This document shows, one piece after another, positions 9,899 to 18,250 of a DNA stretch of 27,938 nucleotides (positions are counted from its first letter, which is position 1; every line of letters starts with the position of its first letter). The translations under genes were made by a program, and so were the position numbers. Where the stretch lies: the NCBI GenBank assembly GCA_039105265.1, contig JAPFFF010000282.1:1-27938 (forward strand), written 5' to 3'. Origin of the DNA: Tritrichomonas musculus. Its lineage: Eukaryota > Parabasalia > Tritrichomonadida > Tritrichomonadidae. The notes under the pieces were generated by a model. It did no database searches. It was not told the DNA's origin and saw only the letters and a program-made list of their open reading frames with translations.

Positions 9899-11158
9899 TT
9901 ATTGAATTAGGTTTGAAATTATACTTGCAAATGATCTTGTGGGTCCAAGCTGTGCGTTTAAATTATCATCATCTGTTTCTAGTGATCCATCTGGATTTAC
10001 TTTCACAACAAGTCGTGCTGGGTTGTCTTGAACCCAGTATGTAATTGCAAGCGTAAAGTCATCGCTTGGTGCCACATCAATAGATATATTGCTTTCTACT
10101 TCTTCTTTTGTTGAAAAAACTTCTCTGATTACACTACACCATGTTGCAGCTGTCTTCAAGCAATCAAGAACACTTTCAAAGGAATCAAAGCGAGTAAGAG
10201 GTAGTCTAGCAAGCATTATTGATGGAACACTTTCATCATTAAGAAGAAGCCTGACAACTTTTCCATCAAAACTTCTATTTACGTCTGAATGAAGCTTTAG
10301 CATTGCTGAAATAAATGAGGAAACAGATAATTCAACATTGAATCTTACAGAAGATAAAGATGATATCTCTTTCAGTTGGTTTACTGGAAAAACAATTGGA
10401 GGATCAATAACAATCATTGGAATTATTCGATTTGGTTCATATGAATCAAGTGTTAATACTGCCTCAAATCCTTCAATGAAAGGAAATCTTAAACCTCCCA
10501 GTGAACGTTTAAATTGAAACTTATATTTTTCACATAAGGGTTGTGTTAGGTTCATGAGTGATTGATTTTCGCTTTCAATGACATCAAGGCGTGCTGCCAT
10601 AGAAAGTAAATGTGAAACATGAGTTTTTTGATTTTGTTGAATCATTTCGACTAATTCTGGAATTTCTACCCGTTCATTATCCCTCACATAAATTAAGCAT
10701 GCTGATGATATACTTTCTTGACCAGTAAGTTTAAGTTCAAGAGTAATTCCTTTTCCTGATATATCAAGTTCTTCACCAAGAAGCATTGATGACAGCCCGC
10801 AGTTTGTTGCTTCTTGCTTAAACCATTCTACGATTCCTTGCTGCGTAAATCGGGTAGGATCTTGACAATAACGGTCAATTAGATTAAGTGATTGATAAAT
10901 TGAATCAACTACACGAAATGATTTAGTATCATTTTTAATAGCTCCAAAGCTTCCTTCCTTCTCAATACGAGCTTTCAAATGATTTTCTTGAATTTGAATT
11001 GCTTCTTGAAGAGTTCTTACTGATTGAAATATTAAGAATGATTTTCCATAAGCGTGTGCTGGACCAAGAGCTTGGGCAGCGCCAGGGCCGAGTAAATCTA
11101 AGCATAGATTTGAAAGCTCGTGCTTAATTTGAGTAACTAATTCACCAAATGTTTTCAT
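9899..11158 (-). CDS. Possible Mediator subunit 1 (Med1)-like protein
   Basis: A soluble 419-residue protein without signal peptide or membrane segment. The stretch at about 111-200 (VEWFKQEATNCGLSSMLL, then LDISGKGITLELKLTG, then a helix ending near LLSMAARLDVIE) has the order seen in Med1: a helix with 'a..LGLe', a strand pair 'tl.i.gk.l.ldi.f' and a helix with 'nL..La.LD'. Further on, IIPMIVIDPPIVFPVNQLKE (about 240-260) resembles the Med1 'l.PP.pv...i..i' segment. Near 330, a helix is followed by a C-terminal beta region. If correct, it is part of the Mediator middle module that bridges activators to RNA polymerase II. The resemblance is at pattern level only and could be wrong. It lies within the loop between the two inverted MAP65 copies. 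Confidence 0.4.
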   Translation of the reverse strand: MKTFGELVTQIKHELSNLCLDLLGPGAAQALGPAHAYGKSFLIFQSVRTLQEAIQIQENHLKARIEKEGSFGAIKNDTKSFRVVDSIYQSLNLIDRYCQDPTRFTQQGIVEWFKQEATNCGLSSMLLGEELDISGKGITLELKLTGQESISSACLIYVRDNERVEIPELVEMIQQNQKTHVSHLLSMAARLDVIESENQSLMNLTQPLCEKYKFQFKRSLGGLRFPFIEGFEAVLTLDSYEPNRIIPMIVIDPPIVFPVNQLKEISSLSSVRFNVELSVSSFISAMLKLHSDVNRSFDGKVVRLLLNDESVPSIMLARLPLTRFDSFESVLDCLKTAATWCSVIREVFSTKEEVESNISIDVAPSDDFTLAITYWVQDNPARLVVKVNPDGSLETDDDNLNAQLGPTRSFASIISNLIQ

Positions 11159-11561
11159 ATTTTTAGAAACTTTTTGTTTATTTTTTCATCGGCTTATTCA
11201 ATTCCTTATATAAAAGGAATTAATGCTACCGCTTTTGGATTTTTTTTTTTTTCGTTTGTAAAGTAGTAATTAACATTGCATATATTCAAAGAGATAATTT
11301 TTATTTCGTTATCTTAAATAAAGATGAGAAAGTTTTCTGAAAATTCTGAATTTCGCATGAAAAAAGAAAAAAGAGAGAAAATACTAATATAAAAGAATTT
11401 ATTTATATTATCAACAATTATGTTTGTGTTATGAGATAGAGATTTTTTTTTTGGCGCACCAAGTCATTAAAACTTAATAACAAATGCTTTTACAAATATT
11501 GATTGTTAGAAATGTGCCAAAAAAATTGGCGTCCAGCCTTCCTTTTATTCTCCTTGAAATT
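11159..11561. other. Intergenic region with a small inverted repeat
   Basis: AT-rich spacer between two minus-strand genes. At 11443-11458 a T run ends in TTGGCGCAC, and at 11514-11531 there is GTGCCAAAAAAATTGGCG. Together they form a weak inverted repeat with arms of about 12 bases and a 55-base loop. It lies just downstream of the Med1-like gene's promoter side and upstream of nothing else. It could be a remnant miniature element or a chance hairpin. Confidence 0.3.
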
Positions 11562-13088
11562 CTATAGATCAAATAATGTAGAATCATTAACTTTTCGCTT
11601 TAAATAATTGCGATTATCAGCAGAAATCCATTGCTTTATGTATTTAAGAGAACTTTTGAGCAAAGCATTTAAACCATGATTTGAATCTACTTCGATTACA
11701 ATAATACCTTTCTGCTCTTTTTCAATAAGTAAAACGCAATTTTTGTTTTGGGGTTTATAATTAAAAATATTTTCAAATTCGTTGACATTCGTGTTTGGTG
11801 CTGCTTTATTTAATAAGAAAAATTTTGTATTTGCTTTCTTATATAAAATATCACGAGTTTGGCAAAGTAATTTATATTTTTGTATATATTCAGAAGAGCG
11901 AGAAGATAATGGATTACCATAAAGTACAAAGATTGGTTTCTTACCATTTGAAGAAATAAGCTCGTCAATATGGCTCAATGATACAAATGGAATTACTTTT
12001 TGAATTTTTAGTTCATCTGACTTTGATATTTGTTCCATGGTGTCAAATACATTAATTTGTCTTTTTAACCAAGTACGAATTTCAAAAGGAGAATGACGAC
12101 CTTTATAAAGAAATGCTGTTTGATAGTTGTCTTTAGATATATCATTTGGGTAAAGAAAAGATGATGCAAAAAAGATAAATGAAGGTCTTGTTATATTTGT
12201 AATATTTAAATGTATTGCTAGAGGGTAAAAGTCTATATACTCGCCATATTCAAAAATAACGTCATCTTTAAAGTAAATACCACAACTTTTCATTATCCTT
12301 GAAACGTCATGATTTTGATAATAACTGTTGCCTTGAATTAATGAAAAAAGTGCATATCTTTTGTAAATTGAAAGACCAATAACTTGGTTATAATGAATTA
12401 ATTTGATTGAAGGCCTAATTTTTAACAAAAACGATTCTCTTGAATAATCTAACATATGATATGTTACTTCATCAAAAGGGCGATTAATTTGAATCATTGG
12501 GAAATGCTGAACACCAATTGATTTTGCAAATGTATTATTTGATACCATGCCTACTTTTAAAAAAAAGTGGTATGGCCCGACGAAATTCATAAAATCATTA
12601 AAAAAAGGTGTATATTTTGATCCATAAAATACTATATTAGATTGTGATTGGTAATTTCTTTGTGAATTTAATAAAGGGTTTTTAAATTCATAGAACTTAC
12701 TAATGTTTTGGATTGGTATAATATTTGAATATCTACTAATGGATGTAAGAACAAATCTTTTTAATGCGTCTTCCGTCCATTCACCTTGGTATTTACCGCA
12801 AAATTGAGAAGATTTAAAAATAATAATTTCTGGATTTAATTCTATTTGGTATTCATTAATAAAATCAGAATCTTGATGATAAGAAAAAGCGGCTATTGAT
12901 ATATCTGTTTGAAATTTTAGATATAGTGTTTGTAACATTTCTTCATATTCACTCAACTTTGGAAATTTCCCTGAATAAAAAAGAATTAATGCTAAATCCT
13001 TCCGTTTCAAATACTTTTTTATCGGTTGTTCATCTGAATTAAAGAATATCTTGGGCGATAAAATAGAAACTAGAAAAAGTAATATCAT
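11562..13088 (-). CDS. Secretory-pathway thioredoxin-fold protein lacking CXXC (PDI-like)
   Basis: A 508-residue protein with a cleavable-looking signal peptide (MILLFLVSILSPKIFF). It is followed by a thioredoxin-like domain, LALILFYSGKFPKLSEYEEM at about 32-51, where PDI would have FYAPWCGHC. The register is the same but no cysteine pair is present. A second thioredoxin-like domain near 395-490 begins KPIFVLYGNP, again without CXXC, and contains AAPNTNVNEF before a strand. The middle fits b/b'-type domains. There is no C-terminal KDEL-like signal and no obvious transmembrane helix. Known relatives of this kind are non-catalytic PDI-family chaperones or substrate binders of the endoplasmic reticulum, so redox catalysis is unlikely. 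The fold call is by pattern. Confidence 0.55.
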   Translation of the reverse strand: MILLFLVSILSPKIFFNSDEQPIKKYLKRKDLALILFYSGKFPKLSEYEEMLQTLYLKFQTDISIAAFSYHQDSDFINEYQIELNPEIIIFKSSQFCGKYQGEWTEDALKRFVLTSISRYSNIIPIQNISKFYEFKNPLLNSQRNYQSQSNIVFYGSKYTPFFNDFMNFVGPYHFFLKVGMVSNNTFAKSIGVQHFPMIQINRPFDEVTYHMLDYSRESFLLKIRPSIKLIHYNQVIGLSIYKRYALFSLIQGNSYYQNHDVSRIMKSCGIYFKDDVIFEYGEYIDFYPLAIHLNITNITRPSFIFFASSFLYPNDISKDNYQTAFLYKGRHSPFEIRTWLKRQINVFDTMEQISKSDELKIQKVIPFVSLSHIDELISSNGKKPIFVLYGNPLSSRSSEYIQKYKLLCQTRDILYKKANTKFFLLNKAAPNTNVNEFENIFNYKPQNKNCVLLIEKEQKGIIVIEVDSNHGLNALLKSSLKYIKQWISADNRNYLKRKVNDSTLFDL

Positions 13089-13106
13089 TTAGATCAATAT
13101 ATGTTG

Positions 13107-13112
13107 ATGTGA
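13107..13112 (-). promoter_or_regulatory. Possible initiator (TCACAT) before the PDI-like gene
   Basis: On the minus strand this reads TCACAT, matching TCAYWW 19-24 bases before the start codon, a usual trichomonad 5' leader length. The motif is short and could occur by chance. Confidence 0.35.
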
Positions 13113-13497
13113 TCAAATTTTGATCGGCAAAGTCAATTTTTAGCTAAAAAAAGGGAAAAAACCTATTTTTCTGAAAATAATTAAAACTTTTTCTTTTGGC
13201 AACAGATTCCATATAAATGACATACATAATCATATAAAACATCTTATTTTTGTATTAGTAAAAGTTCGGTTTTAATTTATTTTTGGGGTGTTATAATAAG
13301 CTTGTAAAATATACCCAAATGTAAAAAAAAGACCTGGTCTTGGTGATTCTTTCTGGTCTTTTGGCGATTTTAATAAATCTTTTAAAAAGTTATTTCTTAT
13401 GAATTATTAAATAAAATGATTAAATGATATTTGATTAAATAATAATTCAATTTACGAATCAACATTCAATAAATTCAATGAATTTATTTAATTACTC

Positions 13498-13522
13498 GGC
13501 TATATATATTCATAAAAATATA
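13498..13522 (+). repeat. 25-bp direct repeat, left copy
   Basis: GGCTATATATATTCATAAAA and its next five bases recur exactly at 14064-14088. A weaker match continues about 20 bases to the left of both copies. The left copy ends in the TA at which the truncated mariner element begins. Confidence 0.75.
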
Positions 13523-14003
13523 TAGTGGTCCTAAAAAATATTGATAAGAAATTTGAGAGAAATTTTCATGTTTCATTGAAAAAATTGAGAAAATTTATTT
13601 AAAAATAATTTGAGAGAATTTTAAAATTTCTTTCAAATTCATTCAATGACCTATTCATGAATTTATGAATCAATTGTTGGTCAATCTTTTGACCTTTTAT
13701 TTATTTGTTTTCTTTACCAAAAAATACAAACGAACGCTATAATTTAATCGCAAGTGGTTCTGCAATCGCACAATTTTAATAAAAGCAAAACAGCTGATGC
13801 ATTAAGTATTTCGTTAAATTGCGTCAAAGCAGTAGCTAAATATTGATGAAGGGAGACCAGAAAAAACACTAACAAATGAAATCAAGTATTTCATATACGT
13901 TAAAGCAATAATGTTTCCTGAAATCCCTTGAAATGGCAAATGTTTCCTGAACACAAATTTTATTCTTTATATATAATCATAGCAACAAAAAATTGATTCT
14001 TTT
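13523..14003 (+). mobile_element. Mariner-like element, truncated copy
   Basis: It starts at TAGTGGTCC after a TA and is collinear with the element at 22504-23245 read on its minus strand. It keeps one terminal inverted repeat and most of the transposase N-terminal region. Relative to the other copy it has small internal deletions, including about 20 bases near 13871, and it lacks roughly the last 200 bases with the second terminal repeat. It could not be mobilised as it stands. Confidence 0.85.
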
Positions 14004-14063
14004 ATAAATACTATTAAAAAATACTTTTTCAATGCATTATTTCAATGCATTATTTATTATTCG

Positions 14064-14088
14064 GGCTATATATATTCATAAAAATATA
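14064..14088 (+). repeat. 25-bp direct repeat, right copy
   Basis: Exact second copy of 13498-13522, about 60 bases after the truncated mariner homology stops. A mariner target duplication is only TA, so this longer repeat needs another cause, such as repair after excision or a pre-existing duplication. Confidence 0.75.
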
Positions 14089-14786
14089 AATACTATTAAT
14101 ATTTTAAATACATTTTATATCGGTATATATTTAAAATATAAATGAAAAAAATTTATTTTCAATTGAAAAAATGCTTTTATTGATTTTATTATATATTTAT
14201 ATCTTATTTTTTTTTTTTTATTTTATATATGATATTTTGAAAGCTTTACAAATCACCATCGCCAAAAAAACCGTTTTGGTGATCTCCAAAATATATGTAA
14301 ACTATTCAAAATTGAATGCTGTCGCCAAAAGCCCAAGACCTGGGTTTTTGGTGAAATCGGTTATTTGGCTTTTCATCGTCAATATAAATGAGCTTTTTAT
14401 TATTATTTTATATGATATATTATACAAATCATACAATTATTTAGTAATATTCAAAAAATAACATTTTTTTACTGAGAAAATCTTATCGATTATTAATATT
14501 ACTTTTGATAAAACTCATTTAATTCCTCTTTCAAATAATTCAATGGTTTATGAAAATAATAAATATTAATAAAAATTTATTTGACAATAATATGGTTACA
14601 TTTGGTGATTTTTAAAACCCAAAAAACGTTTATTTCACCAAATTTACAAGCTTAGTTATAATATATACAAATTGTACTGTTTAGATTTTTTGTAAGAGAA
14701 CAAATTGTATAAATTTTTTCTGAGTATAATAGTAAACGGATAATCAGAATATATTGAAATAATTGAATAGAAAAATCAAAAGGTGT

Positions 14787-16439
14787 ATGAAATGAATCGA
14801 CAAAAGCTTATCACCTTTAAAATCGATCCAAATCTCGACAGAATGTGGAAAATGATTGGATTAACGCAGACCGAGAAAATGAAAGAAATTCAAGATATTG
14901 AATTAAATTTATATACGGCGTATCAAAATTGCATTGCGAAAACGAGTGAACGATTAGAAGAAATGCGCGAAGAACTACGTACAGCACAAGAAGAATTCCG
15001 ACGCGTCCAAAAAATATATGGAGACACTACGTCAACACTTCAAATTAATTCGTCAACGCCACTTCAAATTCAAATAGCAGAAACTAAAGAAAGCATTAAA
15101 GAAATACATTCCAAATATCGACCACGATATCAAGAATTAGAACGTTTATACAATCGTTTAAGTGAACTTTTTAATCGTCTTGGTATTTCAGAAGATGAAC
15201 GCGATGAATTTTCAGAGATTGGTAATACAGATATCACACAAGAACGATTAAATCGATTTAAACAGCGAATTAAAACGCTTGATGATTTAATTGAACAACG
15301 AGAAAATTTATTTGCGTCTTTAGAAAATCGAATTAGTGCATTAAATTCAGAACTTCAAGAGAATGAAGAAACAGATATTAAAGAAATATTTGAAACGGAA
15401 TCAATTACTGACGCTTCTCTCCAACGTCTTCAAGAAGAGGAAGCACGTCTTGAAGAACTTAAAACGCGCCGCCAAGAAGAAAGTGATGAATTAATTAAAG
15501 AAATTCAACATTATTATTTAATTTTTGCCGTTGATCCTAGTGATCAAATTGAAACGCAAAATGATTTATCAGAACAAACGTTAAATAAACTTCGAGATGA
15601 AGTAGAATTTTTACGAGAAAATCGAGAAACACGAATTCCACAAGTATTAAAAGGTCTTACACGAGAAATTCATAACATTTGTGAACAACTCAAAATTCCA
15701 CTTCGCCATCGACCGAAATATCAAGGCAAAAATGTTGAAGAAGAAATATTATTTTTAACGAATAAACTTGAAGAATTAAAGAAAGATCAAATTTACATGC
15801 AACCGATTATTGAAGTTATTAGTCAAATCGAAAGTTATAAAGATCTTCTTAATAAAAGTAGTAATATTAATCCACGAGAACGAGGATCAAGTCGACGCCT
15901 TCTTGAAGAAGATAAAGCACGTCGCAAAGCACGTGAAGAACTTCCACGACTTGAGAAAAAGCTGCTTCAATATTTAGTTGACTTTAAAGAACAACATGGC
16001 TATGATTTTGAATTTAATGGTATTAACTATAATCGTACGTATATGAATGAAAATTCTACACAAGAAGAGAACAGTGTTCGATTTCATCGAACACGACAAG
16101 ATAGCACAGTTCCAGATATTGGGAAACAGCTTCTTATGCAAAAAATCAATGAATCAACACAACAAATTAACACGAAAGATCAATATAAATATAACACCAA
16201 ACGAGGTCTTACAAAACGTCAACAAACACTCAAAAATTTACAAACACGTTCACCATTTTCTTAACTTTATCCTTTGCTTTATTCATTCATTTTATTTATT
16301 ATCGATGTCACAAACGAAATCAAAAATATCTCTTTTTTTCGCCTTTCTCTCCTCATATCTATTTATTTTATTATTTATTATTAATATTCAATTTTATAAC
16401 TAGAATTAGAATTTTATTTATAATATAATTTTGTTTGAA
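14787..16439 (+). repeat. Arm B of 1653-bp inverted duplication (MAP65 gene plus 3' flank)
   Basis: Inverted partner of 7783-9435, with 5351 bases between the arms. Its left edge falls five bases before the start codon, directly after transposon-rich DNA. Its right edge lies 175 bases after the stop. The two 3'-flank differences (T versus C in GATGTYACA, and C versus T in ATTYTATTT) show two real loci rather than one sequence assembled twice. Confidence 0.95.
14792..16264 (+). CDS. MAP65/Ase1/PRC1-family microtubule bundler, copy B
   Basis: This encodes the same 490 residues as copy A, with the same rod, the ICEQLKIP block, the RGSSRRLLEEDKARR microtubule-binding core and the basic tail. I place the start at the ATG at 14792 to match copy A; a GTG-started extension of three codons upstream is not shared. 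An out-of-frame ATG at 14787 makes a two-codon frame (ATG AAA TGA) overlapping the start in both copies. Upstream DNA is not related to the promoter of copy A, has no TCAYWW match near the start, and is derived from transposon debris. Copy B may therefore be silent or under new control. The frame is fully intact. Confidence 0.85.
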   Translation: MNRQKLITFKIDPNLDRMWKMIGLTQTEKMKEIQDIELNLYTAYQNCIAKTSERLEEMREELRTAQEEFRRVQKIYGDTTSTLQINSSTPLQIQIAETKESIKEIHSKYRPRYQELERLYNRLSELFNRLGISEDERDEFSEIGNTDITQERLNRFKQRIKTLDDLIEQRENLFASLENRISALNSELQENEETDIKEIFETESITDASLQRLQEEEARLEELKTRRQEESDELIKEIQHYYLIFAVDPSDQIETQNDLSEQTLNKLRDEVEFLRENRETRIPQVLKGLTREIHNICEQLKIPLRHRPKYQGKNVEEEILFLTNKLEELKKDQIYMQPIIEVISQIESYKDLLNKSSNINPRERGSSRRLLEEDKARRKAREELPRLEKKLLQYLVDFKEQHGYDFEFNGINYNRTYMNENSTQEENSVRFHRTRQDSTVPDIGKQLLMQKINESTQQINTKDQYKYNTKRGLTKRQQTLKNLQTRSPFS

Positions 16440-16821
16440 GATTTTTAATTTACTTTTAATTTTATTTGTCTTTGTAGTAAAACACTCACGTTTGTTTTTA
16501 GCTTATTTAATATTTTTTATTTTTTTCATTTTCTTTTGATTATTGCTCATAAAATCATAGCCATATATTTCTTTTTTTGTATTTTTAATTCATAATTTAA
16601 ATTCCATGAAATCAATTCAATATACTTAATTATATTAAATAAATTGTCTTAAATACTATGTATTAAATATATAAAAGGATCTATTTTGATAACCATTTTA
16701 TAAAATTCTAATCATTATACTTTTTTTATTCTATATCATATTTCATATTATATAATTAAAATACAAAAATTAATTATCAGACAATATTTTTACAAAAATG
16801 ATAAAAAAAAACAAAAAAAAG
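16440..16821. other. Convergent intergenic region
   Basis: Very AT-rich DNA between the ends of MAP65 copy B and the coiled-coil gene. I see A/T runs but no gene, no inverted-repeat element and no sequence shared with the flank of copy A. Confidence 0.4.
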
Positions 16822-18099
16822 TCATAAGAGAGTAGTGGGGAGAGATTTCTGTGGGAATCTTGCATTCTGAGCCGTATAATGATAATGCAGGTTTTCATGA
16901 GCAAGACATTGGCAATTTCTATTTGCAGTTTCCAGCCTTTGATTGGTTTTCATTAATTGCCTTTCAAGTGAAAGCATTTCCCTAGTTTTCGCGATCCAAA
17001 GAGTGGGACCTAAACCTTTTTTATCATATTTTTCATTGCTATTATCGATCAATTCAGCCATAGAATTATCTGATGCAGATCTACTACTTGAATTTCTATC
17101 AATTTGATCAGATAAATTCTTATCTCTGAATTTTTTACCTCGAAGTTGTTGCATCCTTTCTGCTAATAGTTTGTTTGTGCTTTCAAGAGTTTGATAGATC
17201 TCCATCGAATGAAAACTGTTTTCATTGTCGTTAATATCACTATTCTGGAGAGATTGGATAGCATTATGAATTAAATTCCCTTGCTCTTCTATTTGTTGAG
17301 CAATTTTCCCGTATTCTTTGGCTCTTCTTTCTTCAAATTGATGCATTAAATCATCGATTTTTTTAGTGTCAGAAAAAGCTTCAATTCTTTGAAATCGTCT
17401 TTTCATATCTTGAACGGTTTTGATTGCCTTTTCTGGTGAATCTGTTATATCACATGCAATCATAAACTGGCGTACTAAACTACTTAATTCATCAATGGTC
17501 TTTTGCTGTCTATCAATGTCTCTCTGAATTTGATTTTTCTCAGATACTTTTTGATTAACTTCTTCTTCCATTGAATGAATTAATTTCTGACCCTCTTGAA
17601 TTGCATTTTCAAGTTCAGCTATTCTTTTATCCTTTAATCTGGACGTTTCTTGGTCATAATTAAACTCTTCTTCTTCATCATTGTAATTTTTTTTGGATTT
17701 AAGTTTATCCAATACTATTTGTTGAAAATTTGGATTTGATATTGAAATTCCAATTACTTTCGATATTTTTTCAAGAAATTCAGTTGTTTTTTGCGTATTT
17801 TCTCTTAAAGAAATTTCTTTTTGCCTTAAGCTTGCTTTCTCATCTTCATATTTTTTTCGTTCTTCCAAAAGTTGTTGTTTAAGTTGAACATTTTCTTGTT
17901 GAATTTTGTTTCTTGTCATTGATTCTTGAATTAATTGAGAAATAGAATCGTTATTATCTAATAGAGTCTGTGATTTTTCATTTTCTTCTTCTTCTTCTTC
18001 AATTAATATTTCTTCTCTAAAAGAATGATGAGAATGAAACGAATCTTTTGAATTACGCGATCTTCTTGATGCGTTTGATGAGTTGCTTGAATTTTTCAT
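16822..18099 (-). CDS. Coiled-coil protein of unknown function
   Basis: A 425-residue protein that I do not recognise as a named family. The N-terminus (1-30) is Ser/Arg/His-rich and polar, followed by an acidic run of glutamates at about 34-39. From about 60 to 250 there is heptad-rich, Glu/Lys/Gln-rich sequence predicted as coiled coil, with a further helical stretch near 250-330. A Ser-rich linker (about 330-350) precedes a C-terminal helix, MLSLERQLMKTNQRLETANR. There is no signal peptide, membrane segment or catalytic motif. In a flagellate such proteins are commonly cytoskeletal or basal-body components, but that is a guess. It lies 151 bases downstream of the armadillo-like gene on the same strand. 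Confidence 0.6.
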   Translation of the reverse strand: MKNSSNSSNASRRSRNSKDSFHSHHSFREEILIEEEEEENEKSQTLLDNNDSISQLIQESMTRNKIQQENVQLKQQLLEERKKYEDEKASLRQKEISLRENTQKTTEFLEKISKVIGISISNPNFQQIVLDKLKSKKNYNDEEEEFNYDQETSRLKDKRIAELENAIQEGQKLIHSMEEEVNQKVSEKNQIQRDIDRQQKTIDELSSLVRQFMIACDITDSPEKAIKTVQDMKRRFQRIEAFSDTKKIDDLMHQFEERRAKEYGKIAQQIEEQGNLIHNAIQSLQNSDINDNENSFHSMEIYQTLESTNKLLAERMQQLRGKKFRDKNLSDQIDRNSSSRSASDNSMAELIDNSNEKYDKKGLGPTLWIAKTREMLSLERQLMKTNQRLETANRNCQCLAHENLHYHYTAQNARFPQKSLPTTLL

Positions 18100-18250
18100 T
18101 ATTATTAATTGAATGTTGTCCGTTAAAGCATTTTAATTTAAATTTGCAAAAATGTAACCATCAATTAAACAAATGTATAAAAGTTTCATCAATTTAAGCA
18201 AATCAATTTTAATAAGTAATATAATTCTAATGAAACAAATATCTAAATTT

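Larger units (their letters stand above)
13297..14655. mobile_element. Putative 1.36-kb element bounded by AAGCTTGTAAA inverted ends
   Basis: The left edge reads TTATAA then TAAGCTTGTAAA, and the right edge reads TTTACAAGCTTAG then TTATAA, so both ends carry the same inverted repeat outside which sits TTATAA. Because TTATAA is itself palindromic, it may be a 6-base target duplication or part of the inverted repeat. Further in, GGTCTTTTGGCGA near 13352-13365 is echoed in reverse near 14322-14350 (CGCCAAAAGCCCAAGACC), giving subterminal inverted repeats. No transposase is present. A truncated mariner copy sits inside. The family is unknown. Confidence 0.4.

Noticed and set aside
14171-14461. 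96-residue hydrophobic plus-strand frame
   Set aside because: It arises from T-rich DNA inside transposon debris; its apparent membrane segments reflect base composition.
16047-16403. 118-residue frame overlapping the end of MAP65 copy B (and its twin in copy A at 7819-8175)
   Set aside because: It runs in another frame over the conserved MAP65 tail and into AT-rich flank. One of the two flank differences changes its protein, and its composition is not protein-like.
7783-16439. Retrocopy origin for one MAP65 copy
   Set aside because: Neither arm ends in a poly-A tract, no direct repeats flank an arm, and the shared 3' flank is ordinary genomic DNA with no sign of transcript processing.
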